Source: Alistipes sp. UBA928
GTDB lineage: Bacteria > Bacteroidota > Bacteroidia > Bacteroidales > Rikenellaceae
DNA length: 8,828 bases
NCBI GenBank assembly: GCA_002293665.1
Contig: DBDQ01000092.1
Span: forward strand, 1-8,828
Reading direction: 5' to 3'
The translations under genes and the position numbers were made by a program. Shown here one piece after another: positions 1-5,824 of the stretch. The stretch's first letter is position 1; each line of letters opens with the position of its first letter. The notes beneath the pieces are model-generated. The model was not told the DNA's origin, ran no database searches, and saw nothing but the letters and a program-made list of their open reading frames with translations.

Positions 1-24
1 ATGAAAAAAGGCGCGGAAACAGTC

Positions 25-182
25 TTGTAACGTAGGCCTAAAGGTGCCTTTATCTCAAAAACTGCCCCACGCCCGAAGCAGCCGTGGGGCAAAACTCGCG
101 CCACGGCATAGCTTCGAACCGGCAATCTTCTTTTGAGATAATAAACACGTTGAAATCAACGCTCCTTTAGTTTACGTTACAA
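25..182 (+). ncRNA. Candidate structured rod-like RNA, possibly 6S-like
   Basis: The segment folds back on itself as one long interrupted rod. Visible pairings are 25-34 with 173-182 (10 bp perfect), 38-44 with 164-170, 50-60 with 131-141 (11 bp perfect), 63-66 with 121-124, 75-79 with 111-115 and 81-87 with 101-107. A small extra hairpin (148-153 with 156-161) sits on one side of the internal bubble. A closing stem, a central bubble and a terminal stem are the layout of 6S RNA, which binds RNA polymerase by mimicking an open promoter. In well-known 6S RNAs the small bubble hairpin is on the 3' strand, which favours plus orientation, but strand and exact ends are uncertain. No plus promoter is visible because only 24 nt lie upstream. 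On the minus strand a TAnnTTTG box (247-254) and a T6 run (complement of 4-9) leave the opposite reading open. The 6S identity rests on shape alone. Confidence 0.4.
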
Positions 183-283
183 AAAAAGAATTGCTGTTCT
201 TATAGTATTTTTATTCTACCCCTGTTTTTTTGTTGAGTTAATAGTGCAAAGATAGTTATATTTTTGGGAATGCGTATCGGTGG

Positions 284-308
284 GGCACAAGTTTGGTAAA
301 CTTGCGCC
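284..308. other. Imperfect hairpin next to a G-rich tract
   Basis: Arms 284-294 and 298-308 pair over 11 positions with one mismatch (a287/c305) around a GGT loop. A run of seven G's at 312-318, then T and four more G's, follows directly. Neither side has a T tract immediately after the stem, so this is not a clear intrinsic terminator. It lies in the gene-free stretch between the candidate structured RNA and the tRNA terminator. Its function is unknown. Confidence 0.4.
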
Positions 309-331
309 AACGGGGGGGTGGGGAGATAATG

Positions 332-365
332 ACAAAAGGATGGCACGGAATTGCCATCCTTTTGT
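332..365 (-). terminator. Intrinsic terminator of the tRNA gene
   Basis: A perfect 14-bp inverted repeat (332-345 with 352-365) surrounds a 6-nt loop. On the minus strand it begins 5 nt beyond the tRNA 3' end, and the descending arm closes with TTTTGT, giving a U-rich 3' side. Position and structure fit a rho-independent terminator for the tRNA transcript. The arms are symmetrical, so it may also stop plus-strand transcription. Confidence 0.8.
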
Positions 366-370
366 GTTTG

Positions 371-444
371 TAGCGGGTCGGGGACTTGAACCCCGGACCT
401 CATGATTATGAATCATGCGCTCTAACCAGCTGAGCTAACCCGCC
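371..444 (-). tRNA. tRNA-Met (CAT anticodon), elongator type
   Basis: Read on the minus strand, the 74-nt segment folds as a complete tRNA. The acceptor stem is GGCGGGT with ACCCGCT, including a G1-U72 wobble, and the discriminator base is A. The D arm contains AGCTCAGCTGGTTAGAGC. The anticodon stem CATGA/TCATG encloses the loop TTCATAA, giving anticodon CAT. The T arm has CCGGGG TTCAAGT CCCCG-type pairing. The initiator hallmark of three G-C pairs next to the anticodon loop is absent, so this should be an elongator. A tRNA-Ile2 with lysidine-modified CAT cannot be fully excluded by eye. CCA is not encoded (CAA follows the discriminator), so it would be added enzymatically. A promoter lies upstream at 464-495 and a terminator downstream at 332-365, so the gene appears to be a single-gene unit. 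Confidence 0.93.
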
Positions 445-463
445 ATCGGCGCTTTTGAGCGTG

Positions 464-495
464 CAAATGTAGATAAAATTTTTCTATCCGTCAAA
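464..495 (-). promoter_or_regulatory. Bacteroidota-type promoter for the tRNA gene
   Basis: On the minus strand the -33 box TTTG (492-495) is separated by exactly 20 nt from the -7 box TACATTTG (464-471). This matches the published Bacteroidota sigma consensus TTTG-N19-20-TAnnTTTG. Transcription would begin near 457, about a dozen bases before the tRNA. It is the best-formed promoter in the window. It lies back to back with the uxaC promoter. Confidence 0.75.
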
Positions 496-512
496 AAAAA
501 TAGCTACCTTTG
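481..512 (+). promoter_or_regulatory. Bacteroidota-type promoter for uxaC
   Basis: The -7 box TACCTTTG (505-512) matches TAnnTTTG exactly. Twenty nt upstream is TTTC (481-484), one base off the -33 TTTG. Start of transcription would be near 519, giving a leader of about 25 nt that is A-rich and has no Shine-Dalgarno sequence. The DNA overlaps the -33 box of the divergent tRNA promoter, so the two may compete for polymerase. Confidence 0.65.
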
Positions 513-544
513 CTCCATTCGACCAAAAAAACCGACTAATTACG

Positions 545-1951
545 ATGACAGAATTTATGGACCGCGACTTCGTGCTGGAGACTGAGACCGCACGCAGTCT
601 TTACCACAACCATGCGGCATCGCTGCCGATTATAGACTACCATTGCCATCTCGATCCGGCTATGATAGCTCGCGACCACCGGTTCGACAACCTCGGTGAA
701 GCGTGGCTTGCCGGTGACCACTATAAATGGAGGGCGCTGAGGGCCAACGGCGTCGAGGAGCGCTACATCACGGGCCGCAATACCAGCGACTGGGAGAAGT
801 TTGAGAAGTGGGCCGCGACCGTGCCCTACACGATGCGTAATCCGCTGTATCACTGGACGCATCTTGAGCTGCGCACGGCTTTCGGGGTGCAGAAACTACT
901 GGGGCCCGACACCGCCCGTGAGATATACGACGAGTGTACGGCGCTACTGCGCACGCCCGAATACTCGGCGCGTGGGTTGATGCGGAAATATAACGTGGAG
1001 GCGGTCTGCACCACCGACGATCCCGCCGACTCGCTCGAGCACCACATGGCCCTGCGCAAGGAGGGTTTCGAGGTGAAGGTGCTGCCCACGTGGAGGCCCG
1101 ATAAGGCTATGGCGGTGGAAGATCCCGCGGCTTTCAGAGCTTATGTCGAACGGCTGTCGGATGTGGCGGGGGTTTCGATCGGCTCGTTCACGGAGTTGCT
1201 CGAGGCTTTGGGGCGCCGGCACGACTTCTTTCATGAACAGGGCTGCCGGCTCTCAGACCACGGTACGGGAGGATTCCACTCGGCCGACTTTACAGATGCA
1301 GAGGCGGGAGTGATCTTCAACAAGGTGATGGGCGGCAAGGCGCTAACGTGTGAGGAGATCGAGAAGTTCAAATCGGCGATGATGTACCACGGGGCGCTGA
1401 TGGATCACGCCAAAGGGTGGGTGCAGCAGTTCCACTACGGGCCTCTGCGCAATAACAACAGCCGCATGATGCGTCTCATTGGCCCCGACACGGGTTACGA
1501 CTCGATCGGCGACTTCACCGTGGGTGAGGCCATGTCGAGGTTCTTCGACCGGCTCGACAATGACGACAGGCTCGCAAAGACCATTGTTTACAACCTCAAC
1601 CCGAGGGACAATGAGCTCGTGGCGACGATGATAGGTAACTTCCAGGGCGGAGGCGTCGCGGGAAAGATGCAGATGGGCAGCGGGTGGTGGTTCCTCGATC
1701 AGCGTACAGGCATGGAGGCGCAGATGAACTGTTTGTCGAATCTGGGGCTGCTTTCGCGGTTTGTTGGTATGCTGACCGATTCGAGGAGCTTTTTGAGCTA
1801 TCCGCGTCATGAGTATTTCCGGCGGATACTTTGCAATCTGTTGGGGAGTGATGTGGAGCGTGGGTTGTTGCCTGCGAGCGAGATTGCTTTTATCGGGCAG
1901 CTTGTGGAGGGGGTGTCTTATCGCAATGCGAAGGGGTATTTCGGGTTCTAA
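545..1951 (+). CDS. uxaC: Glucuronate (uronate) isomerase
   Basis: UxaC interconverts D-glucuronate and D-fructuronate, and D-galacturonate and D-tagaturonate. This is the first cytoplasmic step of hexuronate breakdown towards 2-keto-3-deoxygluconate. The 468-residue protein has the usual family length. It belongs to the amidohydrolase-like TIM barrels: the metal-binding HxH is at H33-C-H35 in the segment IIDYHCHLDP. Other family blocks visible are PLYHWTHLELRTAFG (100-114), VCTTDDP (154-160), GPLRNNNSRM, NPRDNE and IGNFQGG. The ATG at 545 was chosen because the family N-terminus (x-FLLxTxxAxxLYH) begins within a few residues and the promoter lies just upstream; M5 is a possible alternative. 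There is no Shine-Dalgarno sequence, which is normal in Bacteroidota. No other uronate gene (uxuA, uxuB, kdgK) is in the window, so partners must be elsewhere. The next gene starts 11 nt after the stop and is probably co-transcribed. Confidence 0.96.
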   Translation: MTEFMDRDFVLETETARSLYHNHAASLPIIDYHCHLDPAMIARDHRFDNLGEAWLAGDHYKWRALRANGVEERYITGRNTSDWEKFEKWAATVPYTMRNPLYHWTHLELRTAFGVQKLLGPDTAREIYDECTALLRTPEYSARGLMRKYNVEAVCTTDDPADSLEHHMALRKEGFEVKVLPTWRPDKAMAVEDPAAFRAYVERLSDVAGVSIGSFTELLEALGRRHDFFHEQGCRLSDHGTGGFHSADFTDAEAGVIFNKVMGGKALTCEEIEKFKSAMMYHGALMDHAKGWVQQFHYGPLRNNNSRMMRLIGPDTGYDSIGDFTVGEAMSRFFDRLDNDDRLAKTIVYNLNPRDNELVATMIGNFQGGGVAGKMQMGSGWWFLDQRTGMEAQMNCLSNLGLLSRFVGMLTDSRSFLSYPRHEYFRRILCNLLGSDVERGLLPASEIAFIGQLVEGVSYRNAKGYFGF

Positions 1952-1962
1952 AGCCTTTTAAT

Positions 1963-2931
1963 ATGAAAAATTTTCTTCTTGCATTTATCTCGATGCTGGC
2001 CGTGGGTACGGCTCGGGCGCAGGAGAAGGGTGTGGAGATCAACGGTGAGAGGTGGGCGACGCGCAATGTGGGCGAGAAAGGAGAATTTGTGGACAACCCC
2101 GAGGATTACGGTAATTATTACACCTTTGAGGAGGCTCGGAGCGCTTGCCCTGATGGGTGGCGGACGCCGACGGTTGAAGAGCATCAACACCTCACCGACG
2201 TCGACAGTGAATGGACAACCATTAACGGTGTCGCCGGTCGCCGATTCGGCAGCGGGAGCAATTCGATCTTTATTCCTGCTTCGGGTATGCGCAACCCCTC
2301 CAATGGCATCGTGTATATTCAGGGCGAAACCGGGTACTACTGGTCGTCTACCGCGTATATGTTCAGCGGCACCGCGTACTATATGAACTTTGGCAACGAC
2401 CACTCCTATCCGTCGGACAACACCGTATCAGTCAGCTGCTTCAGTGTTCGTTGTGTCAGCGTCGACAGAACTGTTGTCACGGTTGAACCTCACGGCGTGA
2501 CGATCAACGGCGTGACGTGGGCGACACATAATGTGGGCGAGAAGGGCCGATTTGTCGACAATCCCAGTGATTATGGCAATTTGTACACTTTTGAGGAGGC
2601 CCAAACCGCATGTCCGGAAGGGTGGCGGACGCCGACGACAGTAGAGCATAGATATCTTGCTGCCAGCGACCGTAACAGGGGGACATGGACAGCCTTGAAC
2701 GGTGTAGTCGGCCGCCGTTTCGGCAGTGGGAACAATTCGATCTTTCTACCTGCCGCGGGTTATCGTACAACGTTTGGTAAGGAGACCGATCAGGGCACCG
2801 TCGGGTACTACTGGTCGTCTACTGCGCGCGGCAGCACCAGCGGGAACCACATGTACTTCAGCAGGGAGCACGTGAATCCGTCCGAAAGCTCCTTTTCCGA
2901 CACCGTTTACAGTGTACGTTGCGTGAGATAG
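1963..2931 (+). CDS. Secreted protein with two Fib_succ_major domains
   Basis: A signal peptide covers residues 1-19, with a hydrophobic core LLAFISMLAVG and a likely signal peptidase I site ARA-Q. There is no lipobox cysteine. The rest is a tandem duplication: domain 1 is about 23-166 and domain 2 about 178-322. Each has the order V-x-INGxxWATxNVGEKG, FVDNPxDYGNxYTFEEA, ACPxGWRTPT, NG-VxGRRFGSGxNSIF(I/L)PA, GYYWSSTA and a final SVRCV. These blocks match the Fibrobacter succinogenes major paralogous domain (TIGR02145/PF09603), common in surface and secreted proteins of Fibrobacter and Bacteroidota and of unknown biochemical role. Cysteines recur at matching places (C62 and C164; C217 and C320), so one disulfide per domain is plausible. 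The gene begins 11 nt after uxaC and metY follows 33 nt later, so the three may share a transcript. An extracytoplasmic binding role is only a guess. Confidence 0.85.
   Translation: MKNFLLAFISMLAVGTARAQEKGVEINGERWATRNVGEKGEFVDNPEDYGNYYTFEEARSACPDGWRTPTVEEHQHLTDVDSEWTTINGVAGRRFGSGSNSIFIPASGMRNPSNGIVYIQGETGYYWSSTAYMFSGTAYYMNFGNDHSYPSDNTVSVSCFSVRCVSVDRTVVTVEPHGVTINGVTWATHNVGEKGRFVDNPSDYGNLYTFEEAQTACPEGWRTPTTVEHRYLAASDRNRGTWTALNGVVGRRFGSGNNSIFLPAAGYRTTFGKETDQGTVGYYWSSTARGSTSGNHMYFSREHVNPSESSFSDTVYSVRCVR
2029..2928 (+). repeat. Intragenic tandem duplication encoding the two domains
   Basis: The two halves remain similar at DNA level. An 18-nt identity occurs at 2155-2172 and 2620-2637 (offset 465 nt), and a 21-nt identity at 2331-2351 and 2802-2822 (offset 471 nt). 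The 6-nt change in offset means a net gain of two codons in the second copy between these points. The repeat units are about 2029-2460 and 2494-2928, joined by a linker of about ten codons. Identity this high in GYYWSST and GWRTPT blocks, next to diverged loops, suggests fairly recent duplication or ongoing gene conversion. Confidence 0.8.
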
Positions 2932-2964
2932 AGCGAAACGCGATTATTTTTTGAAAACACAGAT

Positions 2965-4248
2965 ATGGAGAGAAGAAAAAAAGGGACGATATGCGTCCAG
3001 GGCGGTTGGCAGCCCTCAAAGGGGGAGCCCCGCGTGTTGCCGATCTATCAGAGCACCACTTTCAAGTATGATACGAGCGAGCAGATGGCCGATCTGTTCG
3101 ACCTGAAGGAGGCGGGGTATTTCTACACTCGGCTACAAAACCCCACCAACGACGCCGTGGCCGCGAAGATATGCGAGTTGGAGGGCGGGGTGGCGGCGAT
3201 GCTCACTTCGAGCGGTCAGGCGGCGAACTTCTACGCGATATTCAATATCTGCTCGGCGGGCGATCACTTTGTGTGCGCGTCGGCGATCTATGGCGGGACG
3301 TATAATTTGTTTGCCGTGACGCTGAAAAAGTTGGGTATCGAGGTGACTTTTGTAGATCAGGACGCTCCCGAGGAGGAGATTGCGCGCGCTTTCAGGCCCA
3401 ATACCAAGGCGCTGTTCGGCGAGACCATAGCCAATCCGGCGTGCAGTGTGCTCGACATCGAGAAGTTTGCGCGGCTGGCACACTCGCACGGAGTGCCGCT
3501 GATCGTCGACAACACCTTCCCGACACCGATTAATTGCTGTCCCTTCGAGTGGGGCGCCGACATTGTGACCCACTCCACCACCAAGTATATGGATGGCCAC
3601 GCGACGGCCGTGGGGGGTGCGATAGTCGACAGCGGTAACTTCGACTGGGCGGCTCCGGAGCATGCCGCGCGTTTTCCGGGTCTCACCACTCCCGACGAGT
3701 CGTACCACGGGTTGACCTACACCGAGGCTTTCGGCAAGGGGGCTTACATTACCAAGGCTACGGCACAGTTGATGCGTGACCTGGGGGCGATACAGTCGCC
3801 GCAGAATGCTTTTTTGGTGAACGTGGGGATTGAGACACTGCATCTGCGCATGGAGCGTCACTGCTCAAATGCTCTTGCCGTGGCTGAGTTTTTGGCGGGG
3901 CGGCCCGAGGTGGCGTGGGTTCATTATCCAGGGCTTGAGGGTGATAAGTATCATGCGTTGGCGCAGAAGTATATGCTGGGCGGGACGTGCGGTGTGCTGA
4001 CTTTCGGGTTGCACGGCGGGCGTGACAGGTCGGTGGCTTTCATGGATTCGTTGAAGTTCGTCGCCATTGTGACCCATGTGGCCGATGCGCGGAGTTGTGT
4101 TTTACATCCGGCGAGCCACACCCATCGCCAGCTGTCCGATGAGCAGTTGCGTGAGGCGGGGGTTCCGCCCGAGCTGATCCGGCTGTCGGTGGGTATAGAG
4201 GATGCAGCCGATATTATTGATGATTTGCGGCAGGCGATGGAGCGATAA
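2965..4248 (+). CDS. metY: O-acetylhomoserine sulfhydrylase-type PLP enzyme (Cys/Met metabolism family)
   Basis: This is a cytoplasmic PLP enzyme of the Cys/Met family, expected to replace the acetyl group of O-acetylhomoserine with sulfide to give homocysteine. PLP-lysine is K207 in THSTTKYMDGH. D182 (VDNTF) should bind the pyridine nitrogen, Y109 (AIYGGT) should stack on the ring, and Y54/R56 in YTRLQNPT should contact the phosphate of the neighbouring subunit. The 427-residue length, the insertion around 230-275 with FPGLTTPDESYHGL, and the blocks QSPQNAFLVNVGIETL and HPASHTHRQL fit O-acetylhomoserine sulfhydrylases better than the shorter (about 400 residues) methionine gamma-lyases or cystathionine enzymes. 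The C-terminus IRLSVGIED is the usual substrate-binding end. The ATG at 2965 is the only start that retains the family N-terminus. A near-promoter (TATTTTTTTG-like, 2945-2953) has one base too many. Substrate choice cannot be settled from sequence alone. Confidence 0.88.
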   Translation: MERRKKGTICVQGGWQPSKGEPRVLPIYQSTTFKYDTSEQMADLFDLKEAGYFYTRLQNPTNDAVAAKICELEGGVAAMLTSSGQAANFYAIFNICSAGDHFVCASAIYGGTYNLFAVTLKKLGIEVTFVDQDAPEEEIARAFRPNTKALFGETIANPACSVLDIEKFARLAHSHGVPLIVDNTFPTPINCCPFEWGADIVTHSTTKYMDGHATAVGGAIVDSGNFDWAAPEHAARFPGLTTPDESYHGLTYTEAFGKGAYITKATAQLMRDLGAIQSPQNAFLVNVGIETLHLRMERHCSNALAVAEFLAGRPEVAWVHYPGLEGDKYHALAQKYMLGGTCGVLTFGLHGGRDRSVAFMDSLKFVAIVTHVADARSCVLHPASHTHRQLSDEQLREAGVPPELIRLSVGIEDAADIIDDLRQAMER

Positions 4249-4250
4249 CT

Positions 4251-4275
4251 TTCGCCGACGTGAGGCCGTCGCGAA
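4251..4275 (+). terminator. Hairpin after metY, possible weak terminator
   Basis: Three bases after the metY stop, TTCG-c-CGACG (4251-4260) pairs with CGTCGCGAA (4267-4275) around a TGAGGC loop, with one bulged C. The sequence that follows is A-rich, not T-rich, so this is not a textbook intrinsic terminator on the plus strand. It sits just before the promoter of the next gene and may insulate the two units. Confidence 0.35.
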
Positions 4276-4290
4276 TCGAAAAAATATCCT

Positions 4291-4298
4291 TAAATTTG
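4291..4298 (+). promoter_or_regulatory. -7 box for the alpha-oxoamine synthase gene
   Basis: TAAATTTG matches TAnnTTTG exactly and lies in the 97-nt gap between metY and the next gene. No clear TTTG is found 19-21 nt upstream. Transcription would start near 4305, giving a leader of about 40 nt with an A-rich stretch. The leader shares a 12-nt block (4323-4334) with the uxaC leader (524-535). Confidence 0.55.
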
Positions 4299-4345
4299 CC
4301 GGTCGAAAAGTGTGAAAACAATCAAAAAAACCGAATAACAGACCT

Positions 4346-5623
4346 ATGGTAAACATCTTAGACAGGCTGCAAAAATTTGCAGGAGGGCCCATCGGCCAGC
4401 ACATGGCTAATGCCCACGGATATTTCGCGTTCCCAAAGTTAGAGGGCGACATTATGCCACGCATGAAGTTTCGCGGAAAGGAGGTTCTTACCTGGAGCCT
4501 CAACAACTACCTTGGCCTCGCCAACCATCCCGAGGTGCGCAAGGCCGACGCGCAGGGCGCGATAGATTTCGGTATGGCCGCCCCGATGGGTGCGAGAATG
4601 ATGAGCGGGCAGACAAAATGGCACGAACAGTTTGAGCGTGAGCTCGCCGCGTTCGTAGGTAAGGAAGATGCTTTCCTGCTCAACTTCGGCTATCAAGGCA
4701 TGATCTCGATCATCGACGTGCTGCTGTCGCCGCGCGACGTGGTGGTGTACGACGCCGAGGCCCACGCCTGCATCATAGACGGTCTCAGAATGCACAAGGG
4801 AAAACGTTTTGTGTTCCAGCACAACGACGTCGACTCGCTGCGCAAACAGCTTGCACACGCACAAACCGTGGCCGAGGAGAATCGTGGTGGCATTCTCGTT
4901 ATCACCGAGGGGGTGTTCGGCATGAAGGGCGACCTGGGGCCGCTGGACAGGATCGTGGAGCTCAAAAAAGAGTTCGATTTCACGTTGCTGGTCGACGACG
5001 CCCACGGTTTCGGCACAATGGGCAAAGGGGGCCGCGGTACGGCCGACCATTTCAATGCCACCGAGGGCGTGGACGTGTTGTTCAACACATTTGCCAAGTC
5101 GATGTGCGGTATAGGTGCGTTCGTAGCGTCGCACAAGTGGCTGATCGACATCATGCGCTACAACATGCGCTCGCAGCTCTACGCCAAGTCGCTGCCCATG
5201 CCGATGGTGATCGGTGGGCTCAAACGCCTCGAGTTGATACGTAACCATCCCGAGCTTCAGGAAAAGCTTTGGACGATAGTGCGGGCGCTTCAGGGTGGAT
5301 TCCGCGAGCGCGGATTCGAGATCGGGTCGACCGCCTCGCCCGTCACGCCGGTATACATGAAGGGGGGCGTGGATGAGGCTACCAACCTTGTGGTCGACCT
5401 GCGTGAGAATCACGGTCTGTTCTGCTCGGTGGTGGTCTATCCCGTTATTCCGAAGGGGGAGATTATTCTGCGTATCATTCCCACTGCCGCACATTCGCTC
5501 GAAGATGTGGAATACACGCTTAATGCTTTCTCGGCCGTGCGCGAGAAATTGTTGGCCGGAGAGTATCAGAAGCCTATGCCGGATATGAGCGATATGACCT
5601 GGGAGAAAAAGAACGCGAAATAA
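4346..5623 (+). CDS. PLP-dependent alpha-oxoamine synthase (Kbl/BioF/SPT-like, substrate unknown)
   Basis: Members of this family join an amino acid to an acyl thioester with loss of CO2 (2-amino-3-ketobutyrate ligase, BioF, serine palmitoyltransferase) or condense cysteate with acyl-ACP (SulA). Visible landmarks in the 425-residue protein are NNYLGLANHP (53-62), GARMMSGQT (82-90), H140 in DAEAHACIIDG stacking on PLP, D217 and H220 in VDDAHGFG, the PLP-lysine K251 in TFAKSMCGIGAF, and R376 in LRIIPTAAH, equivalent to the carboxylate-binding arginine. It differs from typical Kbl and BioF in an N-terminal block GPIGQ...HGYFAFPKLEGDI (14-36), in PMGARMMSG in place of the usual G(S/C)xG(S/T)R(F/L)xxG, and in a polar C-terminal tail (about 408-425). 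It has its own promoter. The family assignment is secure. The substrate is not, and in an Alistipes-like host a sulfonolipid role is worth considering. Confidence 0.9.
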   Translation: MVNILDRLQKFAGGPIGQHMANAHGYFAFPKLEGDIMPRMKFRGKEVLTWSLNNYLGLANHPEVRKADAQGAIDFGMAAPMGARMMSGQTKWHEQFERELAAFVGKEDAFLLNFGYQGMISIIDVLLSPRDVVVYDAEAHACIIDGLRMHKGKRFVFQHNDVDSLRKQLAHAQTVAEENRGGILVITEGVFGMKGDLGPLDRIVELKKEFDFTLLVDDAHGFGTMGKGGRGTADHFNATEGVDVLFNTFAKSMCGIGAFVASHKWLIDIMRYNMRSQLYAKSLPMPMVIGGLKRLELIRNHPELQEKLWTIVRALQGGFRERGFEIGSTASPVTPVYMKGGVDEATNLVVDLRENHGLFCSVVVYPVIPKGEIILRIIPTAAHSLEDVEYTLNAFSAVREKLLAGEYQKPMPDMSDMTWEKKNAK

Positions 5624-5639
5624 AAGACCTTCCACCTCC

Positions 5640-5810
5640 CCCTCGCTGTGCGAGGGTACTCCTCCTTCCTGAAGGAGGAGAAGGCTACGCGATATTGCTC
5701 CGCGGGTTTACATTGACCCCATATTTTCGCCCTTACAGGGCTCGGGGGATGGGGCGTATCGGGGCGCAGGGCAACGCCCTGCGCTGGTATGTTCGAGGCT
5801 TTCAGCCTCG
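5640..5810. other. Cluster of five tight hairpins between convergent genes
   Basis: The 201-nt gap between the alpha-oxoamine synthase and proA stops is filled with inverted repeats: 5640-5646 with 5650-5656 (7 bp, TGT loop); 5659-5668 with 5671-5680 (10 bp); 5729-5733 with 5737-5741 (5 bp), enclosed by 5717-5722 with 5749-5754; 5764-5772 with 5776-5784 (9 bp, AAC loop); and 5794-5800 with 5804-5810 (7 bp, TTC loop). None is followed by a clean T tract on either strand. The location between converging genes fits two-way transcription termination. The number and tightness of the stems also fit a REP-like or composite intergenic repeat. Confidence 0.7.
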
Positions 5811-5824
5811 CCCTTCGCTCTTAG

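Noticed and set aside
1..30. A nine-codon ATG...TAA frame at the window start
   Set aside because: It is too short to support and overlaps the arm of the structured RNA.
75..83. GAAGCAGCC, a match to a conserved stretch of SRP (4.5S) RNA
   Set aside because: The GGAA tetraloop and the surrounding helix-8 bases of SRP RNA are missing, so nine shared bases are likely chance.
111..120. On the minus strand GGTTCGAAGC resembles a tRNA or tmRNA T loop
   Set aside because: The 5-bp T stem does not form and there is no acceptor stem or other tRNA arm around it.
3133..3861. A 242-codon open frame on the minus strand inside metY
   Set aside because: It is a shadow of the metY codons, Arg/His-rich, with no motif and no upstream signal.
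4439..5635. A 398-codon open frame on the minus strand opposite the alpha-oxoamine synthase gene
   Set aside because: It is the mirror of a conserved coding gene with strong GC-biased codons. The translation is rich in His, Val and Arg, has no family motif, and there is no promoter for it.
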